NCBI RefSeq assembly: GCF_002808045.1
Contig: NZ_CP025000.1
Location: 1,302,001-1,366,000, forward strand
Source of the DNA: Idiomarina sp. X4
Lineage (GTDB): Bacteria; Pseudomonadota; Gammaproteobacteria; Enterobacterales; Alteromonadaceae
DNA length: 64,000 nt
Reading direction: 5' to 3'
Notes under the pieces: generated by a model
Told to the model about the DNA's origin: nothing
The model's input: only the letters and a program-made list of their open reading frames with translations
Database searches by the model: none
Translations under genes and position numbers: made by a program
Shown here: positions 8,944 through 17,562 of the stretch, piece after piece
Position numbering within the stretch: the first letter of the stretch is position 1
How the letters are laid out: each line of letters starts with the position of its first letter

Positions 8944-9597
8944 ATGGCGGATAACCTACCGTATAGCACTTCTGTCGGCGTACTTGAAAAAGTACTCGAA
9001 AAAATTAAAACTGCATCTGTTCCTGAGCGTGTTACTCAAAATTTTTTAAATACAAAATTGGGGTTAAAGGGTGGCTCCGCAAATGCTTCTATCCCGTTTA
9101 TGAAAAAAATGGGCTTTGTTGCTAGTGATGGCTCACCAACGGAACTCTATAGTGAGTTTCGTAACCCGAAGAAGTCGCGTATTGCTGTAGGCAAAGCGTT
9201 CAAAGACCTTTACGCTCGTCTTTATGAAATGAATGAGTATGTACATGACGCTTCTGATGATGAAGTCCTTGGTTTAATTGTCCAATCTACAGGTGGAGAA
9301 AAAGACTCACGTGTGACGCAGCAGACGCTATCAACTTTTAATATGCTCAGGAAGTTAGCAGACTTTGATACTGAGACTTTAGAAGCTGAGGAGAGTGAGC
9401 ACGACAGGCTAGACGAGCAAAAGCATTTAAATCAGTCAGTGCCATTACCACAGTTCAATCATGGCTCTTCAGGTAGCTCGAAAGGAAAGTCAATTAACTT
9501 AGCGTATACGATCAATTTGAATTTGCCGGCAACTAAAGATATTGAAGTATTCAATGCAATATTTAAAAGCCTAAAACAACACATATTGGATGATTAG
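8944..9597 (+). CDS. DUF5343 family protein
   Basis: A 217-residue protein. The N-terminal 130 residues match the DUF5343 pattern as I know it: an opening LPYSTSVGVLEKVLEKIK, then LNTKLGLKGGSANASIPFM (about 50-68), FVASDGSPTELYSEFRNP and DEVLGLIVQSTGG. The repeated small helical units and the lysine/arginine-rich stretch suggest a winged-helix-like DNA- or RNA-binding domain; this is inference. The C-terminal part holds an acidic linker (about 140-175) and a short conserved-looking tail. The HEPN gene starts two bases after its stop, so the two are almost certainly co-translated, and this protein is a candidate regulator, sensor or antitoxin for it. Confidence 0.75.
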   Translation: MADNLPYSTSVGVLEKVLEKIKTASVPERVTQNFLNTKLGLKGGSANASIPFMKKMGFVASDGSPTELYSEFRNPKKSRIAVGKAFKDLYARLYEMNEYVHDASDDEVLGLIVQSTGGEKDSRVTQQTLSTFNMLRKLADFDTETLEAEESEHDRLDEQKHLNQSVPLPQFNHGSSGSSKGKSINLAYTINLNLPATKDIEVFNAIFKSLKQHILDD

Positions 9598-9599
9598 AT

Positions 9600-10193
9600 A
9601 TGTCTTTTGAGGATAAAGTTAAATCTTTTGGCATGACCAATATGCTTTTAGAAGCTGATTTGGATGATGTCGAAAAAAGTTTTGATATTGAGCTACGTGA
9701 AAAAAGGGAAAAGAGTGAGCAGGTTAAAGATATAGAGCAAGCCTACGTTCCTCAATTCGAAGAAAATCTTCGTAAAGAAGCTCAATATATGGCAAGAAAT
9801 TACGAGCTATTTTACTGCTTAGAGAAAACTATTAGGCAACAAATATCTGAATTACTCGAGGCAAGCGAGGAAGCCGATTGGTGGCATGAGAAATATATTC
9901 CTCAACATATAGTTGGAGAGGTAAATAAAAGAATTCAAAGAGAGCGAGAAGCCGGAATCACGCCTAGGTCTTTCGACCCTTTGGATTACACTAACTTTGG
10001 TGAATTAGGAGAAATAATTAAGAAGAACTGGGCTATATTTGCTAGTGTTTTTAACAATGTAAAAGCTGTCGACAAAATAATGTTCAATTTGAATACCCTC
10101 CGAAATCCAATCGCACACTGTAGTCTGTTAGCGGAAGACGAAAAGCTCAGGCTAGAACTAAGTTTGAAGGATTGGTTCCGTTTGGGTGAGTAA
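9600..10193 (+). CDS. Swt1-type HEPN-domain protein (candidate RNase)
   Basis: A 197-residue, strongly charged, helical protein. The N-terminal 60 residues look coiled (EKSFDIELREKREKSEQVK). The C-terminal region reads like a Swt1-family HEPN domain and contains RNPIAH (168-173), an R-x4-H motif with the Asn that often follows the Arg in HEPN ribonucleases. HEPN proteins act as RNases in toxin-antitoxin, abortive-infection and CRISPR-associated systems; activity here is inferred from the motif. It sits two bases downstream of the DUF5343 gene. The next gene right is convergent, so this is a self-contained two-gene unit. Confidence 0.75.
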   Translation: MSFEDKVKSFGMTNMLLEADLDDVEKSFDIELREKREKSEQVKDIEQAYVPQFEENLRKEAQYMARNYELFYCLEKTIRQQISELLEASEEADWWHEKYIPQHIVGEVNKRIQREREAGITPRSFDPLDYTNFGELGEIIKKNWAIFASVFNNVKAVDKIMFNLNTLRNPIAHCSLLAEDEKLRLELSLKDWFRLGE

Positions 10194-10260
10194 AGCATTT
10201 AGAACCGAAGTATTCGTCAAAGAAGGTCAATTAACTCTATTTTTCCTGGTACTACTTATT

Positions 10261-10315
10261 GAGCGCTTTTACCTCCGCTCCTGGCACAAAGCAGAACTAG
10301 CCCGTAAAAGTGCTC
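10261..10315. repeat. Inverted repeat enclosing the third island repeat
   Basis: GAGCGCTTTTAC (10261-10272) and GTAAAAGTGCTC (10304-10315) are complementary over 12 positions with one G-T wobble, separated by 31 bases. The loop contains repeat copy C. This structure marks the right edge of the accessory region, just past the HEPN gene and just inside the 3' end of the flavoprotein gene. Confidence 0.75.
10274..10290 (-). repeat. Island repeat, copy C (inverted)
   Basis: TCCGCTCCTGGCACAAA, the exact reverse complement of copies A and B. I noticed no further full copy elsewhere in the window. Confidence 0.85.
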
Positions 10316-10329
10316 TCCCAGAAAATTAT

Positions 10330-11511
10330 TTACAACTCCGACCCACAAGCAAAACCGCTACTCCACGCCCACTGGAAATTGAAGCCCCCCAACCAACCGG
10401 TTACGTCCAGTACTTCGCCAATGAAGTACAGACCCGGTTGCTTTTGGCTTTCCATGGTTTTAGAGCTGACTTCGTCGACGTTTATGCCGCCTAAGGTGAC
10501 TTCGGCGGTGCGATAGCCTTCGGTGCCGTTGGGTTTTAGCTGCCAGCGGTTCAGGTTGTCGGCTATGGTGTGGAACTGTGCGTTCGAAGTATCGGCCAGT
10601 TTATTGCTTAATGGCCATTGGTGGTGCTCGGCTAATGCGGTCACCATGCGTTTCGGGAAGTGCGCTTGCAGAACCGTATTAAGTTGAGTTTTCGGCTGTT
10701 GCTTTTGCTGGTCTTTCAGCCATTCGTAAGCGTCTAAGTCGGGCAGCAGATTAATAGTAACGGCTTCGCCGGGCTGCCAGTAGGACGATACCTGCAAAAT
10801 AGCGGGGCCGCTGACGCCTCGGTGCGTAAATAGCATGGCTTCACGAAAGTAGCCGTCGTTAGCCTCTGCGGTTACTGGCACCGCAACGCCGGAAAGTTCG
10901 GCGAAGCGCTCTTTGTCGTCTTCTTGCAGGGTAAAAGGAACTAAGCCAGCGCGTACCGGCACAATCGAGTGTCCAAACTGCTCGGCAATTTGATAGCCCA
11001 GGGGGGTAGCGCCGAGCTTCGGCATGGAAAGCCCGCCACAGGCAACCACCAGTTTATCGCTGCGGTATTCACCACGGCTGGTGTCTAGGCAATACTCGTC
11101 GTCAAAGTCTACCGACACAATATCCGTACGCAGCTGTACCCGCGCGCCGTAGCGGTCGCACTCGCTCATGAGCATACGCACGATGTCTTTGGCGGAGTCG
11201 TCGCAAAACAACTGGCCTAAAGTTTTCTCATGGTAAGGAATGCCGTATTCAGCCACTAACCCAATGAAGTCCCACTGGGTGTAGCGGCTAAGCGCAGACT
11301 TACAAAAATGGGGGTTGGATGATAAAAAGTTATCGGGGCCGGCAGACATGTTGGTGAAATTACAGCGGCCGCCGCCGGATATCAGTATCTTTTTTCCCGC
11401 CTGCTTGGCGTGATCAAGCACTAATACCGACTTGCCGCGCTTGGCGGCATGGGCAGCGCAGTGAAGCCCTGCCGCTCCGGCACCGATAACAATGACATCC
11501 CATTTCGACAT
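10330..11511 (-). CDS. BaiN/RdsA-type NAD(P)/FAD-dependent oxidoreductase (YhiN family)
   Basis: A 393-residue flavoprotein. The FAD-binding Rossmann motif is at the N-terminus (VIGAGAAGLHCA, about 7-18), followed by the family signature ISGGGRCNFTN (about 44-54), and the C-terminus has FIGEVLDVTGWLGGFN, the second FAD contact seen in this family. Length fits HI0933/YhiN proteins. These are soluble flavin oxidoreductases of poorly known physiological role. Its start codon shares one base with the stop of the peroxiredoxin gene, so the two are probably translated together. Confidence 0.9.
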   Translation of the reverse strand: MSKWDVIVIGAGAAGLHCAAHAAKRGKSVLVLDHAKQAGKKILISGGGRCNFTNMSAGPDNFLSSNPHFCKSALSRYTQWDFIGLVAEYGIPYHEKTLGQLFCDDSAKDIVRMLMSECDRYGARVQLRTDIVSVDFDDEYCLDTSRGEYRSDKLVVACGGLSMPKLGATPLGYQIAEQFGHSIVPVRAGLVPFTLQEDDKERFAELSGVAVPVTAEANDGYFREAMLFTHRGVSGPAILQVSSYWQPGEAVTINLLPDLDAYEWLKDQQKQQPKTQLNTVLQAHFPKRMVTALAEHHQWPLSNKLADTSNAQFHTIADNLNRWQLKPNGTEGYRTAEVTLGGINVDEVSSKTMESQKQPGLYFIGEVLDVTGWLGGFNFQWAWSSGFACGSEL

Positions 11512-12002
11512 TATTGTTGCAACTGCTCCAGTATGTATTCGGCTTTGCTGACTTCAAAGGCTTTTTCGTCTTCAACGTATAAGCCTTTAACGGTGCCGTC
11601 GGTAATGATCATGGCATAGCGTTTTGAGCGAATACCGCCAAAGTTGCCAGTGTCCATTGCCAGGCCCAGCATTTGGTTATAAGCGCCGTTACCGTCTGAC
11701 AATAACCGAACTTTTTCTCCGATCCCTAATGACTCGCCCCAGGCTTTCATTACAAAAGCGTCATTTACGGCCACGCAGTTAATGCTTAAAACACCAGCTT
11801 CTTCAAGTGCTTCCGCGTGTTCGACATAACCGGGCAAGTGTTTTTCCGAACAGGTCGGAGTAAAAGCGCCGGGTACGGAGAACAATATGTGGGTGCCCTT
11901 AGCAAATATCTCTGCCGGGTCGTAATTTTGAATGCCAAGCTCACCTTTGCTGGTCAGTGAACCGGATGGAATTTTATCGCCTTCTTTAATTTGCTGACTC
12001 AT
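11511..12002 (-). CDS. Prx5-type peroxiredoxin
   Basis: A 163-residue thioredoxin-fold peroxidase. The peroxidatic motif is PGAFTPTCSEKHLPGY (about 44-59), characteristic of the Prx5 subgroup, with the active-site Cys in TPTC. A second Cys follows in SINCVAVND, which may or may not resolve the disulfide. It reduces peroxides using glutaredoxin or thioredoxin, probably in the cytoplasm. The gene overlaps rsmJ by 17 bp upstream and is coupled to the flavoprotein downstream. Confidence 0.92.
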   Translation of the reverse strand: MSQQIKEGDKIPSGSLTSKGELGIQNYDPAEIFAKGTHILFSVPGAFTPTCSEKHLPGYVEHAEALEEAGVLSINCVAVNDAFVMKAWGESLGIGEKVRLLSDGNGAYNQMLGLAMDTGNFGGIRSKRYAMIITDGTVKGLYVEDEKAFEVSKAEYILEQLQQ

Positions 12003-12777
12003 TGAAACCTCGTTTTATGTAAACATCAAAGCGATGCTTTTTACTCTTAATTTGGCTGTTTGGTTCACGCTCTGCCAGAAAAGGTGCGCTGTTCGGGCGC
12101 TTAACCACCACTCGGAATTTAGCGTGAGCCAATGCGGGATCCAGCAGCGCGTCAGCGTCGTCGTCACTGCCGACCAACTGCTGAAACATTTGCATGTCTT
12201 TTTTCACCTGGGCTTTTTGCTTGCCGGTTTTGGGGTACATTGGGTCTAAATACACCACGTCGGGCTCGTGGGTGAAGCCTTTGCCGGTGTATAAGTTGTC
12301 AGTGCCTATTAAATGCATTCTCTGACAGGCTTCGCCAATATCGTTAGCCTCTAGCTGAGCTCTGTGCAACCCGTTATCGAGCAGCGCAGCGACCACCGGA
12401 TGACGTTCGATAAGCTGCACGTTGCAGCCTAAACCGGCCAGTACAAAGGCGTCTCGGCCGAGACCGGCAGTGCCATCAACCACTGATGGTTTAAACTGCC
12501 CGGTGACCCCCACCGCTTTAGCAATGGCTTCGTTTTTTAATTGCGTGTTCTGTGCGCGGTACGCCGCTTTTCCCTGATGAAAGTCGACCACTAACGGTGA
12601 CATTTTCTGTGGGCTTTGCAGCCAATGCAGAGCTAATACGCCCTCATTCAACCACAGTTGAAAAACATCATCGTCTCTGGCTTCTGAAGGGAGACTCCAA
12701 CGCCCGGCAATAGTCCTTGCGGCAACGATGTCCGCATCGCTGCTTGCAAGAACCGGAACCCGGGCAGTGATTGTCAT
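11986..12777 (-). CDS. rsmJ: 16S rRNA m2G1516 methyltransferase RsmJ
   Basis: A 263-residue SAM-dependent methyltransferase. The SAM-binding motif is VVDGTAGLGRDAFVLAGLG (about 98-116), and the catalytic region VYLDPMYPKTGKQKAQVKK is diagnostic for RsmJ (YhiQ). It methylates G1516 of 16S rRNA, using S-adenosylmethionine. The start overlaps the elaA stop by 4 bp, part of the tightly packed leftward operon. Confidence 0.93.
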   Translation of the reverse strand: MTITARVPVLASSDADIVAARTIAGRWSLPSEARDDDVFQLWLNEGVLALHWLQSPQKMSPLVVDFHQGKAAYRAQNTQLKNEAIAKAVGVTGQFKPSVVDGTAGLGRDAFVLAGLGCNVQLIERHPVVAALLDNGLHRAQLEANDIGEACQRMHLIGTDNLYTGKGFTHEPDVVYLDPMYPKTGKQKAQVKKDMQMFQQLVGSDDDADALLDPALAHAKFRVVVKRPNSAPFLAEREPNSQIKSKKHRFDVYIKRGFNESAN

Positions 12778-13226
12778 TGGGCAGCCTTTCGTTGCATATC
12801 AATGTGTGGAATATCGTCTTCCAGATACTCTTCGCTAATCGGTTCAAAACCGAAGCTTTTGTAGAATTTTAGCAGATATACCTGCGCACCCACTTGAATG
12901 GACGCTTGGGGCGCATATTTCTCAAGATAGTCGATGCTGCGTTGCATTAGCTCAATGCCGAGCTTTTGGCGGCGCACTTTCTCGTGCGTTATGACACGAC
13001 CAATACGGGAATAACCGGTATCGGTAGTGGCGAGGTAAAGTCGGGCGTAGGCAACCATCTCTCCGGCGCTGTTGCGAGCGTATAAATGTAAGGCTTGTTC
13101 GTCGGCACCGTCGGCGTCCAGATACGGACAGGTTTGTTCAACGACGAAAACCTCTTGCCTAAGTTTCAGTAAGTCGTAGAGATCGTGCAGCGAAAGGTCG
13201 TTAAATGATTTTAAGTACCAGTTCAT
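12774..13226 (-). CDS. elaA: ElaA-type GNAT acetyltransferase
   Basis: A 150-residue GNAT protein of the ElaA type: the opening LSLHDLYDLLKLRQEVFVVEQ with CPYLDADGADEQALHL is characteristic. The acetyl-CoA loop is RIGRVITHEKVRRQKLGIELM. The physiological substrate is not established. It shares 4-bp overlaps with dam upstream and rsmJ downstream. Confidence 0.88.
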   Translation of the reverse strand: MNWYLKSFNDLSLHDLYDLLKLRQEVFVVEQTCPYLDADGADEQALHLYARNSAGEMVAYARLYLATTDTGYSRIGRVITHEKVRRQKLGIELMQRSIDYLEKYAPQASIQVGAQVYLLKFYKSFGFEPISEEYLEDDIPHIDMQRKAAQ

Positions 13227-14095
13227 GTGCCAACTTTCTTCAATGTTTTATTAAGAGAAACAACGTTGCTGGTTGCGGGCTCGGTATTATAGAGGGCCAG
13301 CAGCTCTGTGACAGGTTTTCGACCGTCACCTTTTTGGCTGATACTGCGCGACACCGACAAGCTGCTAATATCCGCCTGTTTGTATAGTGCTCGTGTCAGT
13401 TCGGTGTCGTGGTTGCTAATGAGTACCGGAATATCACGCTTTTTGGCTACCTGCGCTGCGCGGCGTGCGAGCTCGTGTTGGTCGGTAAGCCCAAAACCAC
13501 CGGTCGCGTAACTGGTAAAGTTAGAGGCCTGCACTAACGGCGCATACGGCGGGTCGCAATAAATAACGTCGCCCTGACGTGCGCGGCGGAATACTTGCTC
13601 GAACGGTCTACAAATAAATTTGGCTTTGCGGGCTTTTTCCGCAAAATGCTCGAGTTCTTTTTCCGGAAAATACGGTTTTCGATAGTCACCGAAAGGAACG
13701 TTGAAAATGCCTTTGCTGTTATAGCGGCATAAACCGTTATAACCATGTCGGTTCATATACAAAAACAGCAAAGAACGATAATACGGGTCACTGCTGGCAT
13801 TAAACGCGGCGCGCAGCGCGTAGTAAGCGTCGGGCTGGTTATTGCGCTCAACAAAAAGCTTGCGGGCGTCCTGAATAAAGGTTTTAGGGCGACGCTTCAC
13901 AAACTGATACAGGGTAATTAGGTCTTGGTTAATGTCGTTCAGCAGGTAACTGTCATAGTCCGTGTTCAGAAACACGGAGCCGGCCCCCACAAAGGGCTCA
14001 ATGAGCTTTTTACCTTGCGGCAAGCGTGCTGATATTGGCTCGATAAGTGAGTACTTACCGCCTGCCCATTTTAAAAATGCCCGATTCTTCTTCAT
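13223..14095 (-). CDS. dam: DNA adenine methyltransferase Dam
   Basis: A 290-residue N6-adenine methyltransferase of the Dam (GATC) class. The SAM-binding motif is FLKWAGGKYSL (about 8-18) and the catalytic motif is YCDPPYAPL (DPPY). MNRHGYNGLCRYNSKGIFNVPFG, with its binding loop, matches orthologues. It acts in mismatch-repair strand marking, replication timing and gene regulation. The damX-dam order matches E. coli, but here elaA-rsmJ-peroxiredoxin follows instead of rpe-gph-trpS. Confidence 0.95.
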   Translation of the reverse strand: MKKNRAFLKWAGGKYSLIEPISARLPQGKKLIEPFVGAGSVFLNTDYDSYLLNDINQDLITLYQFVKRRPKTFIQDARKLFVERNNQPDAYYALRAAFNASSDPYYRSLLFLYMNRHGYNGLCRYNSKGIFNVPFGDYRKPYFPEKELEHFAEKARKAKFICRPFEQVFRRARQGDVIYCDPPYAPLVQASNFTSYATGGFGLTDQHELARRAAQVAKKRDIPVLISNHDTELTRALYKQADISSLSVSRSISQKGDGRKPVTELLALYNTEPATSNVVSLNKTLKKVGT

Positions 14096-14164
14096 GCGCC
14101 GGCCGTTGGTTGATCCTCAACGGATTGTAACCCAAAGGCCGGGGGATGAAAATTGCTGTAAGTA

Positions 14165-15754
14165 TTAACGTCCCTGAATATCGGCATGAACGCTGGCAAA
14201 TGACTTCGCCCAGGGCTCCATTTGCTGGACGGCCTGAGGCAGCTCGCTAGCGGCATTGCGGGCTTGTTCAATACTATTGTGGCTGCCAAAAATAATGACA
14301 TAGCGGTTATCGGCACGCTGATATACCTGGGTAGTGTCAGTCAGGCCGTAGTCCTGGCGAAAATCTGACAGCAACTGAGTGTCGCTGATAATACTAATTT
14401 GCACGGTGTAACTGTCGGCAGGCTGACTTAGTGCCCATTCGGTATTAAACGGTAACTCTTGAGCGGGTGCCGTTTGAGTTGCCGCCGGTTCGACTTGTTC
14501 AGGCTGAGTGGTTTCTGCTTCCGCTGCGGCCTCATTTGTGTTGCCGGACTCAGCAACTACGGTGTCTACCGGATCTGCTTCTTTCGGTTGTTGCTCTTTA
14601 ATGAAACCAACGCTGATATCACCCTCTGTGACTTCAGCGGCGGCTCGGTTGTTTAGCGTACCTAACGACGAGCGGTAAGAGGATGCCAGCTCTTCAGGAA
14701 CAAGCTCTAAAGAACGCTCGTTAATAGGCTCAAAGGTGGGTAACTCAGTTGTTTGTGGTTCTTCGGCCTGAGCCTGAGCAGGTTCACTCTGACTTTCGCC
14801 CTCGCTTGCTTGTGCGGATGCTAAGTCAGTTGTCTTTGGCGACGCTTCCTCTTGAGTCGTGTTGGCGGCTGAACTATTCAACTGCTCCCATAATGGTAGT
14901 AACTGGTCTTTGTTCAGGTAGCCGGCGACTGCTGTACTGATAAGTGCGGCAACTAAAATAAGAGGCCACAGCTTCATTTTTGATTGTGTCTTCTGGGTGT
15001 TTGATTCGGCAGCACTTGCTGGCGCGCTTTGCTCTTGCTCGGCTGGCGAGGTGTCGCGATAGCGTGCCGCCTGAGTCGCCAACGCCAGCTGTAATCGTTG
15101 CTGAATTTCGCCGGGGTAGCCGTTAATTGAGTTCAAAAACTGCTGAATGCGCTCTAAATTCCAGAAGCTGCGTTGTTTCTCAGGCAATAGTGCCTGAACG
15201 AAACGAATTTGTTCTTCGTGGCTGAATGGCTGAACTTCGACCATTGCAGGGCCTTGTACACGAAGATGCGGCGCTGGACGTTTTTGCTGTGCCCATCGCG
15301 AACTACCGGCCACAATAATGCTGGTGCGTTGGCCAATGGCACTGAGTTGTGAAACGGTGGATATACATTCGGCGAGAAAACTTTCAGACAGGTATTCGCC
15401 GTTATCTATCACTATAATCGCGTGGTTGAGCGGACGCTGACGTTGTATTTGACGGCTGAGCGACTCGTCACTAATGCTGATAGTACCAAACAGCTGATTC
15501 AGGATTTGTGCACGCAGACGGTCGTTAGTGGAGCGCTCGTTGGCTGAAATGAAAGCAACTTCGGCGTAGTCGGACGCTTGTTCCAGAAACAGCTCGGCAA
15601 CGGTGGTTTTACCGCTTCCTTCGGCGCCATGCAGCATAATTAAAGAAACACTTTGCTGGCATTGTTGATGAAGTTGATCAATAGCCTGCTGTTGGCTCGG
15701 CTTATTTTTTACCGGCGCGGCAACAATGTGCTGTGTGGTCGCAAGTGCTTGCAT
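14165..15754 (-). CDS. damX: DamX-like cell-division protein (AAA ATPase plus SPOR domain)
   Basis: A 529-residue bitopic membrane protein. The N-terminal cytoplasmic part is an AAA-type ATPase domain with Walker A GAEGSGKTT (about 44-52) and IIVIDN as Walker B. One transmembrane segment follows (about 264-281), then a Glu/Gln/Ala-rich periplasmic linker (about 290-430) and a C-terminal SPOR domain (YTVQISIISD...). SPOR domains bind denuded glycan at the division septum. It lies between aroB and dam exactly as in E. coli. Confidence 0.9.
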   Translation of the reverse strand: MQALATTQHIVAAPVKNKPSQQQAIDQLHQQCQQSVSLIMLHGAEGSGKTTVAELFLEQASDYAEVAFISANERSTNDRLRAQILNQLFGTISISDESLSRQIQRQRPLNHAIIVIDNGEYLSESFLAECISTVSQLSAIGQRTSIIVAGSSRWAQQKRPAPHLRVQGPAMVEVQPFSHEEQIRFVQALLPEKQRSFWNLERIQQFLNSINGYPGEIQQRLQLALATQAARYRDTSPAEQEQSAPASAAESNTQKTQSKMKLWPLILVAALISTAVAGYLNKDQLLPLWEQLNSSAANTTQEEASPKTTDLASAQASEGESQSEPAQAQAEEPQTTELPTFEPINERSLELVPEELASSYRSSLGTLNNRAAAEVTEGDISVGFIKEQQPKEADPVDTVVAESGNTNEAAAEAETTQPEQVEPAATQTAPAQELPFNTEWALSQPADSYTVQISIISDTQLLSDFRQDYGLTDTTQVYQRADNRYVIIFGSHNSIEQARNAASELPQAVQQMEPWAKSFASVHADIQGR

Positions 15755-15800
15755 CGTTTCGTTCCTGTCTGTTTAACCGAATAGAGATAACGCAGGTGCG

Positions 15801-16874
15801 TTAGCAACATTCAGTGATCACAGCAGCAACGGTAGTATGCTCTATATCTTTGACAACGTCTGCCTGACCAATGGCGGTCGGCAATACAAAATGCAGCTGG
15901 TCGTCTTTGACCTTTTTGTCTCGCTGCATGTACTCCAACCAAGATTCCCAAGGCATTTCTGGCGCTTTAGTCGGCAGTTCAAACGCTGTCAGCAGCTCTT
16001 TAATTCGTCGAAAATCTGACGCCGATAGCCGCTGAGTCACTTCTGATAGTTTCGATGCAATTATGATGCCAGCAGAAACTGCTTCGCCATGCGTCCACTC
16101 GCCATAGGTTGTGGCGGCCTCAATAGCATGGCCAAAAGTGTGACCGAGGTTCAAAAGCGCCCGTAAGCCTTTTTCGCGTTCATCTTTAGCCACGACGTCG
16201 GCTTTAATTTCGCAGCTACGCTTTATGGCATAGGTTAAGGCGTCAGGATCTTGTTGTTTTAATTCCGCCGCGTGGTGCTCCAGCCAGTGGAAAAAGTCGG
16301 TGTCATAAATGATGCCGTACTTAACAATTTCTGCCAGGCCACTGCGAAAGTCTCGTTCGGTTAGCGTTTGCAGGCAGTCTATGTCGATGACAACCGACTT
16401 AGGTTGGTAAAACGCACCAATAAGATTCTTACCATGAGGATGGTTGACGGCGGTTTTCCCACCGACTGATGAATCTACTTGTGACAGCAGTGTTGTCGGT
16501 ATTTGGTAAAAGTCGACGCCGCGTTGGAACGTTGCGGCGACAAATCCTGCTAAGTCACCAACCACACCGCCGCCTAAGGCAATAATCCCGCAATCGCGGT
16601 TGTAGCCTTTACTGATTAACCGGTCCATTATTTCAGCGTAACTGTCGAGGTTCTTAAACTGCTCGCCGTCGCGCATTTCAAAAAAGTCGACCTGGTGGTC
16701 GGTCAGCACATTCAGTAATGGCTTCAGATAATACTGGCTCACCGTTGGGTTGGTGATAATGAACAGCTGCTTATTGAGTCTATTGGCGTTGTTCGTGCGG
16801 AAGTTGGCAAGTTGTTCGTTGCCAATATGGATAGTGTAGCTGCGTTCGCCTAATGAGACTTGAACCTCGGCCAT
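15801..16874 (-). CDS. aroB: 3-dehydroquinate synthase AroB
   Basis: A 357-residue NAD- and zinc-dependent enzyme that makes 3-dehydroquinate from DAHP, the second shikimate step. The NAD-binding motif GGGVVGDLAGFVAATF and the metal-site regions LAEIVKYGIIYD and NLGHTFGHAIE are all present. Length and the aroK-aroB order match E. coli. The start at 16874 lies 18 bp downstream of the aroK stop. Confidence 0.97.
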   Translation of the reverse strand: MAEVQVSLGERSYTIHIGNEQLANFRTNNANRLNKQLFIITNPTVSQYYLKPLLNVLTDHQVDFFEMRDGEQFKNLDSYAEIMDRLISKGYNRDCGIIALGGGVVGDLAGFVAATFQRGVDFYQIPTTLLSQVDSSVGGKTAVNHPHGKNLIGAFYQPKSVVIDIDCLQTLTERDFRSGLAEIVKYGIIYDTDFFHWLEHHAAELKQQDPDALTYAIKRSCEIKADVVAKDEREKGLRALLNLGHTFGHAIEAATTYGEWTHGEAVSAGIIIASKLSEVTQRLSASDFRRIKELLTAFELPTKAPEMPWESWLEYMQRDKKVKDDQLHFVLPTAIGQADVVKDIEHTTVAAVITECC

Positions 16875-16892
16875 GAACGCAGCTCCTTTGTT

Positions 16893-17426
16893 TTATCCCA
16901 GCCCGTTGATGGTATCGAGCTGATCAATAATGTCATTGACGACAAACTTTGCGCTTTGGTCGTCAGTTTGTACGGTAATGTCCGCAATTTCTTCGTAAAG
17001 CGGGCAACGTACTTCGGACAGTTCTTCTAATACCTGACGTGGGTCATCGGCTTCTGCAATAAGAGGGCGACGTTTATCACGCTGAGTACGTGCTAACTGC
17101 TTCTCGATAGGGGTTTTCAGATAAACCACGATACCCCGTGCAGACAGGCGGTTACGGCTTTCTTTACTCATTACCGAGCCGCCACCGGTCGCAAGCACTA
17201 TGCCCATTTTCTCAGTGAGTTCTTCGATGACTTTTTCTTCACGTGCGCGGAAGCCTTCTTCGCCTTCCAGCTCAAACACCCAGCTGATATCCGCACCGGT
17301 ACGGCGCTCTATCTCTGAGTCAGAGTCATAAAAGTCTAAATGCAATTGTCTGGCGATTTGACGGCCAATCGTACTTTTGCCAGCCCCCATGGGCCCAACA
17401 AGAAAAATATTACGTTTCTCAGCCAT
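16893..17426 (-). CDS. aroK: Shikimate kinase AroK
   Basis: A 177-residue kinase from the ATG at 17426, which has AGGA just upstream; a longer frame back to 17501 would add 25 residues with no homologous look. Walker A is [12 protein letters not shown] (about 11-22); the shikimate-binding [16 protein letters not shown] and RRPL motifs follow. It phosphorylates shikimate in the cytoplasm and is translated just ahead of aroB. Confidence 0.95.
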   Translation of the reverse strand: MAEKRNIFLVGPMGAGKSTIGRQIARQLHLDFYDSDSEIERRTGADISWVFELEGEEGFRAREEKVIEELTEKMGIVLATGGGSVMSKESRNRLSARGIVVYLKTPIEKQLARTQRDKRRPLIAEADDPRQVLEELSEVRCPLYEEIADITVQTDDQSAKFVVNDIIDQLDTINGLG

Positions 17427-17562
17427 ATTCCTGCTTACATCATTGGTTAAAAGTAGCTGTAACTCACGAATCCGGAGTGTCTGGAGAATCTCCCAACCCA
17501 ACGAAAAGAAGCGGGATTATCTCAACTCGGAGTCACTTTAGCAATAGCCATTGGTAGCCGTG

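Noticed and set aside
10186..10494. Plus-strand ORF after the HEPN gene
   Set aside because: It crosses the boundary inverted repeat and is antisense to the flavoprotein gene; composition looks non-coding.
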